DNA of 64,000 nucleotides. Source: Richelia sinica FACHB-800 (GTDB lineage Bacteria; Cyanobacteriota; Cyanobacteriia; Cyanobacteriales; Nostocaceae). Position 1 is the stretch's first letter. Each line of letters begins with the position of its first letter. Below, piece after piece: positions 9,321-19,064 of this stretch. The stretch spans positions 55,734 to 119,733 of the forward strand of contig NZ_JACJTT010000013.1 of assembly GCF_014698825.1 (NCBI RefSeq), in the 5' to 3' direction. The translations under genes and the position numbers were made by a program. The notes under the pieces were generated by a model. That model was not told where the DNA came from, ran no database searches, and saw only the letters and a program-made list of their open reading frames with translations.

Positions 9321-12128
9321 ATGTGGCGCAAAATCCAGGCTTTTATTCAACGTACTCGCAGCATTCTGATTATTACCCCTAGTGTTGCTATGACAGTGAT
9401 TGTCGGGCAGTCCTTGGGGCTTTTAAATTTACCTGAATGGAAAATTCGTGACCAATGGTTTCATCAACGTGCTGCTGATGTCGTGGCTGATGAAATTGTG
9501 ATTGTGAGTATCGATGAACAAGATATTCAATCGGTGCGTAAATGGCCAGTTCCAGATTGGGCCCTAGCCCAATTACTAGATAAAATTCGCCAACAAAAAC
9601 CCCGTGCCATTGGTTTGGATCTCTATCGAGATTTACCGGAAGGTAAGGGACATGAAAAACTGGTAGAAATATTTCGTACAACCCCTAATTTGATTGGTGT
9701 GGAGAAAATCACTGGTGAGCGTGTGAAACCACCCCCAGAATTGAAAAAACTCAATCAAGTGGGTTTAGCAGATTTAGTCTTAGATGGCGATCGCTATGTA
9801 CGTCGGGCCCTGCTGACTGCGGGGGATGAACAAGAAGAAGGTACCCTCAAAGCTGGACTAGCAACCTTAGTCGCCCTCAAATATTTAGAAGCAGATGGCA
9901 TTACCTTAGAAAATATTGACCCTCAACAGCAAAAGTATCGATTGGGTAAACAAGTTTACTTACCTTTGCAAAGTCAAGAAGCTGGTTATAGTGATGCTGA
10001 TGTAGGTGGTTATCAAATCCTGCTGAATTGGTATGGCCCAGAAACAGCTTTTCGCACCGTAGCCATGCGGGATGTTTTAGCTGGGAAAGTACCAACTAAC
10101 TTAATGCGCGATCGCATGGTCTTTATTGGTTCCTTTGCCACTAGCACCAATGACTTCTTTAGTACCCCCTTCAGTTCTGCCTGGATGTCTGCCCAAAAAC
10201 CTACGCCAGGGGTAGTTATTCACGCCAATATTGCCCATCAATTAGTGTCCGGGGCAAAAACAGGTCAAACATCCCTCCATGGTTTTTCCGGTCAAGCTTT
10301 GTATATATGGGTGTTCTTCTGGTCAGTCCTGGGTTCTACAGGTAGTTGGTGGTTATCTGGGGTGAATCTCAAATTCCGCATCCCTGGTGGTAAAGTTTTG
10401 TGGGCAACTGTAGGCATTGGTGGGGCTTGTTTATTAGTTGGTTATGGCCTGTTTTTACAAGGATTGTTAATTCCCATAGCACCCTCCTTAGCAGCATTCT
10501 TTGGCAGCGTCATTGCCACAACCAATGCCTATAAGCAGCAAAAGCTAGAAGAAACCAATCAACAATTAGAAGTAGCCAATGGTCAACTGTTGGATTATTC
10601 CAAAACCCTAGAACTAAAAGTGGAAGAACGCACCCATGAACTGCTAGAAGCCAAGCAAGCCGCTGATGCAGCCAACCAAGCCAAGAGCGAATTTCTCGCC
10701 AACATGAGCCATGAATTACGCACACCCCTCAATGGTATTCTTGGCTATGCCCAGGTGTTAGAGCGATCGCCCAACATGACCCCTAGTAATCTGGAAGGAG
10801 TCAGCATCATCCACCAGTGCGGCTCTCACCTGCTCATGCTGATCAACGATATCCTCGACCTCTCCAAAATCGAAGCACGCAAATTAGAATTGGTTGCCAC
10901 CAGTGTACATTTACCGAGTTTTTTACATGGTGTCACCCAAATTTGTGCCATCCGCGCTGAACAAAAAGGTATCGACTTTAATTTTGCCATCAGCGATAAA
11001 TTACCTGTCGCCATTGAAATCGATGAAAAACGTCTGCGTCAGGTGTTGATTAATTTGCTCGGCAATGCCATTAAATTTACTGACAACGGCAGTGTCACAT
11101 TTACTGTAGAACCCATTGACACTGAATCTCAACCCAGCCAATCACCCAGCGCGGGGATTCGCTTCCAAATCAAAGATACAGGTATTGGCATGGCCCCTGA
11201 GCAGCTAGAAAAAATCTTTTTACCCTTTGAACAAGTAGGCAGCTTGGGACGACAATCAGAAGGCACCGGTCTAGGTTTAGCCATTAGTCAACGCATCGCT
11301 AAATTAATGGGTAGCCAAATCCAAGTTCAAAGTGCCCTCGGAGAAGGTAGTATATTTTGGCTAGACTTGGCAGTACAAGTACCAATAGTTACTGACTGGG
11401 ACCTCCAGGCGATCGCTTGCCTACCCCAAACTATTGTCGGTATTCAGGGTGCAAGTCTGCACATGCTCATTGTTGATGATGATGAAAGTCATCGTTCCAT
11501 CTTGAAAAATCTGCTCGAAAACATTAGTTGTCAAACCCTAGAAGCCGATGACGGTAAAACAGGCTTACAAATGGCCATTGAACATCAACCAGATGTGATA
11601 TTGCTTGATTTGAATATGCCTAACATGGATGGCTTTGAACTCATGGTAGCTCTTCAAGCTCATGCAAAAACTGCCTCTATCCCCATTATTGTTTCCAGTG
11701 CCAACGTCTTTGATGAAAATCGGCAACGTAGTCTCAAAGCAGGGGCTAAAGCATTTGTCCCTAAACCATTAGACAGAAACGAACTCCTAGCGGCTTTACA
11801 ATCTGCCTTTAGTACCAATACTAATGCCTCCTCACCAAACATTGAGTGGGTTTATGTCCCCTTAGTCACCGAAAAGCCCCCTTCCTCTCCTGTCTCCTCA
11901 TCACAGAAGGAAATGCTCTTACCTGCCCAAGAAGTTTTACAAGAACTTTATCATCTAGCAATGATGGGAGATATTCCCGGTATTGAGGGCATGATAGAGA
12001 ATATATCCCAAGAGAATACAGAATTAGTTGCTTTTGTATCTGAATTACGTAAATTGACCACCAATTTTCAAACTGGAAAAATTCGTAAATTTATTAAATC
12101 TTTGATAAAAACGGAGTCAGATCAATGA
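9321..12128 (+). CDS. CHASE2 hybrid sensor histidine kinase
   Basis: About 935 residues. An N-terminal membrane helix (about 15-35) leads to an extracytoplasmic CHASE2 sensor domain (about 40-310) with [10 protein letters not shown] and [12 protein letters not shown] motifs. Two or three more membrane helices follow (about 320-395), then a coiled coil, a HisKA domain with phospho-acceptor His464 ([13 protein letters not shown]), HATPase_c with GTGLGLAIS, and a receiver domain with Asp763 ([12 protein letters not shown]). The tail past about 840 is a helical extension. I chose ATG 9321 over a TTG 15 bases upstream. It overlaps the next gene by ATGA, so the two are probably co-translated. The stimulus is unknown; the CHAT/DUF928 context suggests envelope status. 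Confidence 0.9.
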   Translation: MWRKIQAFIQRTRSILIITPSVAMTVIVGQSLGLLNLPEWKIRDQWFHQRAADVVADEIVIVSIDEQDIQSVRKWPVPDWALAQLLDKIRQQKPRAIGLDLYRDLPEGKGHEKLVEIFRTTPNLIGVEKITGERVKPPPELKKLNQVGLADLVLDGDRYVRRALLTAGDEQEEGTLKAGLATLVALKYLEADGITLENIDPQQQKYRLGKQVYLPLQSQEAGYSDADVGGYQILLNWYGPETAFRTVAMRDVLAGKVPTNLMRDRMVFIGSFATSTNDFFSTPFSSAWMSAQKPTPGVVIHANIAHQLVSGAKTGQTSLHGFSGQALYIWVFFWSVLGSTGSWWLSGVNLKFRIPGGKVLWATVGIGGACLLVGYGLFLQGLLIPIAPSLAAFFGSVIATTNAYKQQKLEETNQQLEVANGQLLDYSKTLELKVEERTHELLEAKQAADAANQAKSEFLANMSHELRTPLNGILGYAQVLERSPNMTPSNLEGVSIIHQCGSHLLMLINDILDLSKIEARKLELVATSVHLPSFLHGVTQICAIRAEQKGIDFNFAISDKLPVAIEIDEKRLRQVLINLLGNAIKFTDNGSVTFTVEPIDTESQPSQSPSAGIRFQIKDTGIGMAPEQLEKIFLPFEQVGSLGRQSEGTGLGLAISQRIAKLMGSQIQVQSALGEGSIFWLDLAVQVPIVTDWDLQAIACLPQTIVGIQGASLHMLIVDDDESHRSILKNLLENISCQTLEADDGKTGLQMAIEHQPDVILLDLNMPNMDGFELMVALQAHAKTASIPIIVSSANVFDENRQRSLKAGAKAFVPKPLDRNELLAALQSAFSTNTNASSPNIEWVYVPLVTEKPPSSPVSSSQKEMLLPAQEVLQELYHLAMMGDIPGIEGMIENISQENTELVAFVSELRKLTTNFQTGKIRKFIKSLIKTESDQ

Positions 12129-13429
12129 CCACTGATAATATTTCTCCATCAATACGCATCTTGTTGGTAGATGACAATCCCAATAATCTCAAAGTCCTAT
12201 CCGAAGCTATTCAGGGACATGGTTGGAAAGCCCTCATGGCCACCGATGGGGAATCAGCCCTAGAACAAACCGAATATGCCCATCCTGACCTCATTCTCCT
12301 CGATGTCATGATGCCTGGTATGGATGGCTTTGAAACTTGTCGCCGCCTCAAAGATAATCCCATCACCCAGAAAATACCCGTTATTTTTATGACTGCCCTA
12401 GCAGATGCTAAAGATAAAGTCCAGGGATTAGAAATAGGAGCCGTTGACTATATCACTAAACCATTCCAACAAGAAGAAGTTATTGCTCGATTAAAGTTAC
12501 ATCTGAAAATTGCTCATCTGACAATGACTTTGGAAGAAAAAGTCAAAGAACGTACCGCAGAATTAAGTAATTCTCTCGAACAATTACAACAAACTCAACT
12601 TCAGTTAATTCAAAGTGAAAAAATGTCTACTTTGGGTCAATTAGTTGCGGGCATTGGACATGAAATCAATAACCCTGTGGGTTTTTTAGGTGGCAACTTT
12701 TCCCATATTGAAGGATATGTACAAGACTTGGTTAGGTTAGTCAATCTTCAACAACAGAAATTACCTACTGTAGATCCAGAAATTCAAGAATTAGTTGAAG
12801 AAATAGATTTAGAATATCTGATTGAGGACATACCACAATTACTGGCATCAATGCATCAAGGAATCAGTCGGTTAAAGGAAATCAGTCTTTCTTTAAGAAC
12901 TTTTGCCCGCTCAGATATTTCCTCGAAAGTAGAGTTCCAAGTTCATGAAGGTATTAATAGTACGATTATGCTCTTGAAACATCGACTCAAGGGTATGGGT
13001 AATCGTCCAAAAATCCATGTAATTACAGAATACGAAGATTTACCACCTATCTATTGTTATCCTGGGCAATTAAACCAGGTTTTTATGAATATTGTGGCCA
13101 ATGCCATTGATGTATTCGATGAAATAGACACGAAAAATTATTATAGTCAAAATGGCGATTTAAACCCAACAATTACAATTACGACATCCTCAAGTCCACA
13201 GCTAAATCAGATTCATATCTGTTTCGCTGATAATGGTTATGGAATGACTGAGGATGTCCTAAAGCGGATCTTTGAACCATCTTTTACAACCAAACCAGTA
13301 GGTAAAGGAACCGGTTTAGGTTTAGCAATTAGCCGTCAAATTATTGTCAATAAACATGATGGAGATATTCAATGTCTATCTAGTCCTGGTGCCGGGACAA
13401 AGTTTATAATTACCTTACCAGTTGAGTAA
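12125..13429 (+). CDS. Response regulator with C-terminal histidine kinase
   Basis: 434 residues: N-terminal receiver domain (about 10-125) with phospho-acceptor Asp60 in [12 protein letters not shown] and the conserved Lys in DYITKPF; a coiled coil; a HisKA-like domain with His179 in [12 protein letters not shown]; and HATPase_c (about 310-432) with [11 protein letters not shown]. The order receiver-then-kinase is typical of cyanobacterial phosphorelay proteins that accept phosphate from a partner kinase. The start overlaps the stop of the CHASE2 kinase by four bases (ATGA), strongly suggesting translational coupling and a direct functional pair. No DNA-binding output domain is seen. Confidence 0.9.
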   Translation: MTTDNISPSIRILLVDDNPNNLKVLSEAIQGHGWKALMATDGESALEQTEYAHPDLILLDVMMPGMDGFETCRRLKDNPITQKIPVIFMTALADAKDKVQGLEIGAVDYITKPFQQEEVIARLKLHLKIAHLTMTLEEKVKERTAELSNSLEQLQQTQLQLIQSEKMSTLGQLVAGIGHEINNPVGFLGGNFSHIEGYVQDLVRLVNLQQQKLPTVDPEIQELVEEIDLEYLIEDIPQLLASMHQGISRLKEISLSLRTFARSDISSKVEFQVHEGINSTIMLLKHRLKGMGNRPKIHVITEYEDLPPIYCYPGQLNQVFMNIVANAIDVFDEIDTKNYYSQNGDLNPTITITTSSSPQLNQIHICFADNGYGMTEDVLKRIFEPSFTTKPVGKGTGLGLAISRQIIVNKHDGDIQCLSSPGAGTKFIITLPVE

Positions 13430-13590
13430 TTTCTGAAGGGGCATTTTGCAGTATATCAATTTGATTTGGTGATGAGGGTTTATCCCGACGGGACATAAAA
13501 AATTAAACATATAAAATTAAGATTCACAATTTATAATTCCAGAAATTAAGAATACAAATTACCATCTTTACAGTAAAAGGCGGGAGGCAT

Positions 13591-13605
13591 AGATAATAAT
13601 TACCA
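13591..13605. promoter_or_regulatory. Second, imperfect Fur/Zur-like box
   Basis: AGATAATAATTACCA matches the perfect box at 13705-13719 at 13 of 15 positions. It lies about 100 bases further from the CobW-like gene. It may be a secondary site or a chance AT-rich match. Confidence 0.35.
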
Positions 13606-13702
13606 CTGGTGTAGAAAAATTGGTACAATCTTTCTCTCCCCATCCTGCTCAAGCAAAGCCAACTGTGGCATCACTAGACACATAATTATATCCACATGCA
13701 AT

Positions 13703-13721
13703 AATGATAATAATTATCATT
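13703..13721. promoter_or_regulatory. Perfect Fur-family (Fur/Zur) operator
   Basis: AATGATAATAATTATCATT is a perfect 9-1-9 inverted repeat containing TGATAAT-A-ATTATCA, the 7-1-7 core recognised by Fur-family regulators. Zur is the likelier reader, because COG0523 (CobW-like) genes are commonly under Zur control in cyanobacteria; that part is inference. It lies about 200 bases before the start of the CobW-like gene, with a 127-bp repeat element in between. Confidence 0.65.
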
Positions 13722-13759
13722 GATGTTTTTGCAGAAAAGGAAAATCAAACACCCTACTA

Positions 13760-13886
13760 ATACCAAATCTAAAAGTGTTGGCAACAGATGATTACCCCAC
13801 CCGCGCTGCCGCGCACCCTCCCCGCTTGCTCTGAGGGTTGGGGAGGGGTTTTCTCAATGTGTTGGTTGCTTTTGGCGAATTGGTAT
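13760..13886 (+). mobile_element. 127-bp MITE-like element, copy 1
   Basis: Bounded by ATACCAA and TTGGTAT inverted ends, with a GC-rich hairpin-forming core. It is nearly identical, in inverted orientation and with equal length (127 bp), to 21591-21717; differences cluster in the middle (CTTGCTCT against CAAGCGGG). No coding capacity, so it would be moved by a transposase elsewhere. Here it sits between a Fur-family operator and the gene the operator probably controls. Confidence 0.8.
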
Positions 13887-13919
13887 AACACCTAATCTTA
13901 AACAAATAATGTTGAATTT

Positions 13920-14696
13920 ATGATGTCTAAGCCAAAAATTACAGTCATTGCTGGTGTATCTGGTACTGGAAAAACTACTTGGATTTGCCAACAAATACAA
14001 AACCAACCCGATGTTAATAACATCATTTACTTTAGCCCAGGAACTGGTAATGTTCCCATTGACCAAAACCGCATAGCAAGCGAATATCCAGGGTTGAAAG
14101 TTTTTGGTGATGGTCAAGAAATTGAATTTATCAACCAAATACCCAAATCCAGGGTAGTTTACATTGAATTGGGGTTTTATTTAGAGTTAAATGCCATCAC
14201 ACCCATCTTAGAAAATTTCACGTACCATACCGTAGCAGTTATACCCAAGCATCTCCAAAATTCTGAGTACCATACTTGGGGAAAGCAAATTGTTCATGGT
14301 GCACCAATCCCAAGTGATAATGTTGATGCTTTATGGCGGGTTAGCACCCAAGGAGAGGTGATAGACGAAAATAGTTTAGAGGAATTGTGGTACGAAATTA
14401 CCCATGGTGCTTATGGGCAAGTGGCTCGTGCTAAAGGTATCTTTGACGTGAATGATGGGCGATCGCTTTATTGTGATTTTGTAGCTGGGATTCCGCAAAC
14501 AGATTTCCTGGAATTAGACTTACCACGTCATTTGCAAGGTAGGCCCCAAAGATTTAGTGGTTTAGAGGTAGTAGGACATAAATTAGATCAAGTAGGTTTA
14601 AAACAAACTTTATCGGATTGCTGTTTACCAGAAACGGCAATTTTACAGTACCAAGAACAGGTGAGACAGGTGTTATTGACGGGACAAGAACTATGA
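13920..14696 (+). CDS. CobW/COG0523-like P-loop GTP-binding protein
   Basis: 258 residues. A P-loop (GVSGTGKTT, about 13-21) opens the protein and a CobW-C-like domain (about 165-240: LYCDFVAGIPQTDFLELDLP then RFSGLEVVGHKLD) closes it. COG0523 proteins are metallochaperones or metal-insertion GTPases often induced by zinc or cobalt shortage. The usual CxCC metal motif and the long central domain are missing, and the protein is shorter than typical members (about 300-400), so this is a divergent member. The perfect Fur/Zur-type box upstream supports a metal-related role. The first ATG is at 13920; a second in-frame ATG follows at once. The stop overlaps the next start (ATGA). Confidence 0.7.
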   Translation: MMSKPKITVIAGVSGTGKTTWICQQIQNQPDVNNIIYFSPGTGNVPIDQNRIASEYPGLKVFGDGQEIEFINQIPKSRVVYIELGFYLELNAITPILENFTYHTVAVIPKHLQNSEYHTWGKQIVHGAPIPSDNVDALWRVSTQGEVIDENSLEELWYEITHGAYGQVARAKGIFDVNDGRSLYCDFVAGIPQTDFLELDLPRHLQGRPQRFSGLEVVGHKLDQVGLKQTLSDCCLPETAILQYQEQVRQVLLTGQEL

Positions 14697-15502
14697 AAAT
14701 AGCTGTTATGTCATGTATTCATGGCAATTATGAAGCATTAGATGCGGTACTCTTAGACATCGACCGACAAAAAGCTGAAAAAATCTTTTGCTTAGGTGAT
14801 TTGGTCGGTTATGGCCCTTATCCCAATGCGGTTGTTACGCAAATTCGTTCTTTAGATATTCCCACCTGTGCTGGTTGTTGGGACGAAGATATTGTGGAAG
14901 GCTTGAATGCTTGTGAGTGCAGTTATCCCTCATTATTGGCAGAAAAGAGAGGCATCCAGGCTCATGAATGGACTAACAAAGAAATTCATCCTGAGAATCG
15001 TGAATTTCTAGCTAATTTACCCTACAGTCTGCAAGCAGATAATTTAGCTTTTGTTCACGGTAGCCCCTATAGTAACCATGAATATCTATTGCCGGAATTG
15101 GATGCTTTTGTCGCCCTAGAACGGGTACTAGCTACAGGAGCAGATGTATTATTTTGTGGGCATACCCACATTCCCTATGTCCGTACTCTCGATGGGGGAC
15201 AGTTACAGGTGCGAGTGGATACTCAAGGGGAATCGCAAAATCTCAGCTTTACCACTCCCGTCAAACAAATTGTCAATGTGGGTTCGGTAGGAGAACCCAG
15301 ACATGGACGACCCAATGCCACCTATGCCATCTACGACACAGACACACAAGAAGTGACATTGCGAGAAGTACCCTATGATTATCAGCAGACCTGTGCAGCT
15401 ATCATCGAGAAAGGATTACCAAAAATTTTTGCTTGGCGGCTAGCTCATGGTTTGGAGTTTGCAGAAAGGGCAGACGATCCCACACATGTTTGTACAAGAT
15501 GA
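14693..15502 (+). CDS. Metallophosphoesterase (calcineurin-like phosphatase)
   Basis: 269 residues with the full metallophosphoesterase signature: SCIHGNYEAL near 8 (D replaced by C in the usual DxH, see end), GDLVGYGPYPN near 40, a CWDED segment where GNHD usually is, VHGSPY near 120, and CGHTHIPYVR near 160. Two canonical positions (DxH to CIH; GNHD/E to CWDED) deviate, so metal binding may differ from standard members. The start at 14693 overlaps the stop of the CobW-like gene by ATGA, so the two are probably co-translated and share the Fur/Zur control. The substrate is unknown. Confidence 0.82.
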   Translation: MKIAVMSCIHGNYEALDAVLLDIDRQKAEKIFCLGDLVGYGPYPNAVVTQIRSLDIPTCAGCWDEDIVEGLNACECSYPSLLAEKRGIQAHEWTNKEIHPENREFLANLPYSLQADNLAFVHGSPYSNHEYLLPELDAFVALERVLATGADVLFCGHTHIPYVRTLDGGQLQVRVDTQGESQNLSFTTPVKQIVNVGSVGEPRHGRPNATYAIYDTDTQEVTLREVPYDYQQTCAAIIEKGLPKIFAWRLAHGLEFAERADDPTHVCTR

Positions 15503-15535
15503 GGAGTATGCCTACGGCACGCTGCGCGAACAGAA

Positions 15536-15639
15536 GTTCAGGAGTTCAGGAGTTCAGGAGTTCAGGAGTTCAGGAGTTCAGGAGTTCAGAAGTTCAGGAG
15601 TTCAGAAGTTCAGGAGTTCAGAAGTTCAGGAGTTCAGGA
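15536..15639 (+). repeat. 8-bp tandem array, 13 copies
   Basis: Thirteen consecutive octamers GTTCAGGA or GTTCAGAA. It is related to the 9-bp array at 15791-15873, which reads CAGGAGTTA on the other strand, so the two arrays face each other as imperfect inverted copies. Confidence 0.9.
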
Positions 15640-15643
15640 GTCA

Positions 15644-15705
15644 GTAGGGGCGGGTTTACAGATATCATCAACTATGAACGAGAATTTTGGTAAACCCGCC
15701 CGTAC
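15644..15705. repeat. Dispersed hairpin repeat
   Basis: GTAGGGGCGGGTTTAC at the left pairs with GGTAAACCCGCCCGTAC at the right across about 30 bases. Such GGGCGGGTTTAC hairpins recur between genes in heterocystous cyanobacteria. It could act as a bidirectional terminator, but that is inference. Confidence 0.7.
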
Positions 15706-15790
15706 AGAAGTATGCCTACGGCGGCACACTACGTGAACGCGAACAGGAGTTTAAAAATTCAAGAATTAAACAGTAATGGTATGAATTATT

Positions 15791-15873
15791 CTGTAACTCC
15801 TGCAACTTCTGTAACTTCTGTAACTCCTGAATTCCTGCAACTCCTGCAACTTCTGTAACTCCTGTAACTTCTG
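15791..15873 (-). repeat. 9-bp tandem array
   Basis: Nine units of CTGTAACTC, CTGCAACTT or close variants, one shortened to CTGAATTC. The reverse complement, CAGGAGTTA-like, matches the 8-bp array 150 bases away apart from one added base. Confidence 0.85.
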
Positions 15874-15884
15874 CCCCCTGCCTC

Positions 15885-16928
15885 CTATACCATAGACAGA
15901 GAATATACCTGGCCATCAATCAATAGCCGGGTAATACCTTTGGCTTGGAGATGGGTACGGGCTTTATGGAGCATTCTGCTGTCAGGCACTTTAATCACGC
16001 GATCGCGTTTGGTGGAGAAACGTTTTGCCACTCGGTGGTTATCAAAAACTGGCAGGGTTCTCTGCTGGGTTTCGATGATGGGAATGGTGCCTAAATCACC
16101 AAAATCCTTGAGTGGTCTAGTAATTAACTCCGCCGACCGGTCAATGACCAAGTAGCAAGTTTTAGGTAGATGGGCGACTGACAATGGTAAGACTTGAACA
16201 GGGGCTTCCCCTGGTCTGCGTCTCGAAACTAAGGGTGTTGGCTCCCCATAGTCTTCATCGTCAAAGTCTTCATCATCTTCATAAAAATCGTCGTCTAAAT
16301 CATCTAGATCATCACTATCATCTAATTCCTCTCCTAACATCTCCGCTAAAGCCGTGACTTCTGGACGGTCATCATCCAGTAGGGGGCGGCTGATGGGAGG
16401 GCTAATGGGAGAAATTTGGGGTGGTTTGTGTCTGATGATTTCTAATTCTTCATTGACCTCTGGTGCTGATGCTGGCGCTGGTGGTTGTTCGTTGGCAGAA
16501 GAGCGTGTTTTCACCCTTCTAATGACTGGCACAGGACGGGGCACCGTTGGGGCTTCAGCGACTGCTTCTAATTTTAGTTTGGCCGGCTGTACCTCCGGTA
16601 GTTTTACTTCTACACTGGGGCTAAATTGCTCTGTTTCTGGCTCTGGTTGAGTCAATAGAGGTATTTGCTCATAACTCACCTGCGCTCTGCCTTCAGGGGT
16701 TCTAGCGGCGCGTTTGAGAGAAACCAGATATTCGTACTCTTCTTCTGCTAAAGTGCTCTTGAGCAGACGGCTAATGGTGGAATTGCTCACGTCATATCTT
16801 TCTGCCAATGTTGAAGTTGTTTCGGCAGTCTCTCGATATAACTTGAGAATTTCTTTTTTGTCGGAATCGGTTAATTTTCTCACGGTAGATACCAAATTTT
16901 TGCTAAGTTCGTTTGCGTCCACTGGCAC
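15885..16928 (-). CDS. HTH-domain protein with acidic low-complexity linker
   Basis: About 347 residues. Residues 15-65 form a Hin-recombinase/transposase-like helix-turn-helix (LTDSDKKEILKLYRETAETTSTLAERYDVSNSTISRLL-type), then a Pro/Glu-rich linker, a strongly acidic stretch near 205-230 (DDSDDLDDLDDDFYEDDEDFDDEDY), and a C-terminal domain ending in RTHLQAKGITRLLIDGQVYSL. No recombinase catalytic residues are seen, so it is probably a DNA-binding cellular protein. The start is a GTG at 16928 that overlaps the upstream gene by 26 bases; a second GTG at 16922 or internal GTG/TTG codons are possible. Function unknown. Confidence 0.7.
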   Translation of the reverse strand: MPVDANELSKNLVSTVRKLTDSDKKEILKLYRETAETTSTLAERYDVSNSTISRLLKSTLAEEEYEYLVSLKRAARTPEGRAQVSYEQIPLLTQPEPETEQFSPSVEVKLPEVQPAKLKLEAVAEAPTVPRPVPVIRRVKTRSSANEQPPAPASAPEVNEELEIIRHKPPQISPISPPISRPLLDDDRPEVTALAEMLGEELDDSDDLDDLDDDFYEDDEDFDDEDYGEPTPLVSRRRPGEAPVQVLPLSVAHLPKTCYLVIDRSAELITRPLKDFGDLGTIPIIETQQRTLPVFDNHRVAKRFSTKRDRVIKVPDSRMLHKARTHLQAKGITRLLIDGQVYSLSMV

Positions 16929-17757
16929 GCCGCTTGAGGCTTAAGGATGCGTCGTATTCTAGGACAGCGCCCATACCAAATAACACTCCACTAAACACCC
17001 AAAATACTTCTAGTATGTCTCCACTTTGATAATTGGGAAGATCCTTGGCATACCCAAACCACATATCTGCAATGTAAAGGGAAAATGCGGCGGCGGCAAT
17101 CATCCGCCAGGATAGAGAAACTTTTCCTCCCCAAAAAGCTAGGAGCATGATGGTGGCGATAATTAATAGCACCACATCACTAACTATGTAAAACCAGTTG
17201 AGGAGCAAGGCCAGTTGATTTGAGGAGGGTTGCTGTTGTTGAGAAATCCACCAAGCTAGAAAGCTTCCCAATCCTCCTACCAAAACCACAGTTAACCATT
17301 GCCATGCTTCTAAATTGATTCGTCGGGAGAATAAGGCTAAAACCATTCCTGTTCCCAAGCACAAATAAGTCAAAACAAAAAATATATCACCTATAGATAC
17401 ATCCGGCTCCTCTTTTAACACTAGCTCTGTATAGCCAAAAAAGATGCCACCGACAAAATAGGCCAGCATACCTATACCAATCAGCATCCATACTTTACGG
17501 CTACTAATGATTTGGTTACTACGCCAATTCCTCAAGCATAGAAGACTAGCACCTAAATATGCCACAGCTTCAAAAATATTTGTGCCAATTACATACCATT
17601 CGGCGCGGGTTTCTATGCCTGTTGGTCCAGGAATTTTGGCACTAAATAGCAAAAAGTACAGCAGGGCTAGGACTCCCCAACTCAAACTTGCCAAGATGAG
17701 GTTTTGAGTGGTTAAAATCGATTTAGAGCGATATGAATTTTCGTAGGATTTACTCAT
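16903..17757 (-). CDS. Multispanning membrane protein of unknown function
   Basis: About 284 residues with around eight hydrophobic helices spread over the length (near 22-42, 58-78, 92-115, 130-150, 160-180, 190-215, 222-240, 250-270). It has no recognised catalytic motif. The overall layout resembles seven- or eight-helix sensory or carotenoid-like membrane families, but I cannot assign it. The basic tail is LKRRASGRKRT. ATG at 17757 is preferred to a TTG nine bases upstream. Its 3' end overlaps the start of the HTH gene by 26 bases, suggesting co-transcription. Confidence 0.7.
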   Translation of the reverse strand: MSKSYENSYRSKSILTTQNLILASLSWGVLALLYFLLFSAKIPGPTGIETRAEWYVIGTNIFEAVAYLGASLLCLRNWRSNQIISSRKVWMLIGIGMLAYFVGGIFFGYTELVLKEEPDVSIGDIFFVLTYLCLGTGMVLALFSRRINLEAWQWLTVVLVGGLGSFLAWWISQQQQPSSNQLALLLNWFYIVSDVVLLIIATIMLLAFWGGKVSLSWRMIAAAAFSLYIADMWFGYAKDLPNYQSGDILEVFWVFSGVLFGMGAVLEYDASLSLKRRASGRKRT

Positions 17758-18054
17758 AGGATTCAACTAGGTAAATGCTAGTAGTATTTTTGGCATAATT
17801 GTTGCTTTATTTCTGGGAGAAGGAACGGGGGTCAAGGATAAAGGCAATGGGTGAATGGAAAGGGATAAAAAACAACAGCTATATCTGAGTTGGAGTCAAC
17901 TGGTGGTTAAATTCTTGTTGTCTGCATGGGATTTAACTTTTGATTTGCCTTTGGTGGGGCGGTCTGAAGTTAAAAGTTTCGCAGACTATACATATTTTGG
18001 CGTAAAAAGCAAGTAGTTAAAGGCGGTGCCTTCAATCATGAATTAAGATCCATG

Positions 18055-18714
18055 CTACTGCCAAACCTTGCGGAGTGGGGATTGATTTAACCAATTGAGA
18101 AACAGCGATCGCTCGTCATCTTCCATGTCTTGTAACCGTTCATCTAGTTGATGAGCAAAGTTAGTATCACCAAAATAAGTTTTTCCTAACCTGTACAGTT
18201 CTTCCAGGAGAATAATCACATGTGTTTCTTGCCAAGGTGGCAATTGGGGCATCTGGGTTATGTCTGAGGTTAATAAGGCTTTCACTGAGTCAATGGAGGA
18301 TATGGCAGGAAATTGCTTTTGCACTAGGACTGTGGCCATATCTTTTTCAAATAACCCAGCTTGGCGATTACCTAATAACTCTTCAATGTCTAAATACACA
18401 GCTTGCAGCAGTGTCAGTGTACCTACAGTTAACGCTTCTGTTTTACTGTGGTTACCTGTGTCATTAGATAGCTGCTCTAGGCGGATTTTACCCCAAACGC
18501 TGTAACGTTCTGGTTCCTCTAGCAACACACAAGCTTTGCGTCGATTGTCAGTAAGCGATCGCCAAAAGGCTTTAGCTTCTACTTCTTCACTAGCTTTGAA
18601 AACGCTGATTAGGCGAAAGGTCTGCCCCTGATAATAGAGGACCGGCACCTGCTGATCTTTTGATGGGTGCTGAATAGTCGAAATTTCAACATCCTGCCGC
18701 TTAAGAATAAACAT
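18055..18714 (-). CDS. Conserved-looking cytoplasmic protein of unknown function
   Basis: 219 residues, no signal peptide or membrane helix. The N-terminal half is beta-rich (VPVLYYQGQTFRLISVFKASEEVEAKAFWRSL) and the C-terminal half helical, ending in SLFLNWLNQSPLRKVWQ. Codon use looks like neighbouring housekeeping genes. I do not recognise a characterised family; proteins of this type appear to be cyanobacterium-specific. It stands alone, with gaps of about 300 bases on both sides. Confidence 0.7.
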   Translation of the reverse strand: MFILKRQDVEISTIQHPSKDQQVPVLYYQGQTFRLISVFKASEEVEAKAFWRSLTDNRRKACVLLEEPERYSVWGKIRLEQLSNDTGNHSKTEALTVGTLTLLQAVYLDIEELLGNRQAGLFEKDMATVLVQKQFPAISSIDSVKALLTSDITQMPQLPPWQETHVIILLEELYRLGKTYFGDTNFAHQLDERLQDMEDDERSLFLNWLNQSPLRKVWQ

Positions 18715-19064
18715 GGCACTAGCAAATAACTCCTCTCAGGGGCATTGGTAGGATAAAGTATATAGTCAGAGGTGAAAACATTACCCTGAGTATAATTTAT
18801 TATTAAACATCAAGGATTTTTCTGGAGCAAAATACATCAATTTAGTATGAAAACTAACGAGCATTTGTACTAGTCAGAAATTTGCCCTTGACACCACAAT
18901 ATATCTAAATATTCGATTTATTTCGTTTTTAGTGTACATCAGCTAACCAAAGTCGGAAATCACAACTGGGAAATATAAATTTTTCTATTGACTATTGCCA
19001 ATAAATAGAAATTATGAATATAATCACATAGGTGCTTTGTTGGAAGTACCAAACATCGAGGAAA
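18715..19064. other. Intergenic gap, no gene seen
   Basis: About 350 AT-rich bases between the hypothetical gene at 18055-18714 and tRNA-Arg. I see no coding frame or strong hairpin. It presumably carries promoters for both neighbours. Confidence 0.5.

Larger units (their letters stand above)
15503..15884. repeat. Repeat-dense intergenic region
   Basis: About 380 bases made almost entirely of repeats: a TATGCCTACGGCACGCTGCG-type dispersed repeat (about 15507-15530 and again 15711-15740), an 8-bp array, a hairpin repeat, and a 9-bp array in opposite sense. Frames running through it give low-complexity peptides and are not genes. It separates the metallophosphoesterase from the convergent HTH gene. 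Confidence 0.8.

Noticed and set aside
9321..13429. Phytochrome or circadian kinase
   Set aside because: No GAF/PHY or KaiB-like domain; the sensor is CHASE2.
15433..15693. Frames encoding repeated EFRSSGVQ peptides
   Set aside because: They are translations of the 8-bp tandem array, open in several frames because 8 and 3 share no factor.
15536..15873. CRISPR array
   Set aside because: Units are 8-9 bases with no spacers and no cas genes are nearby.
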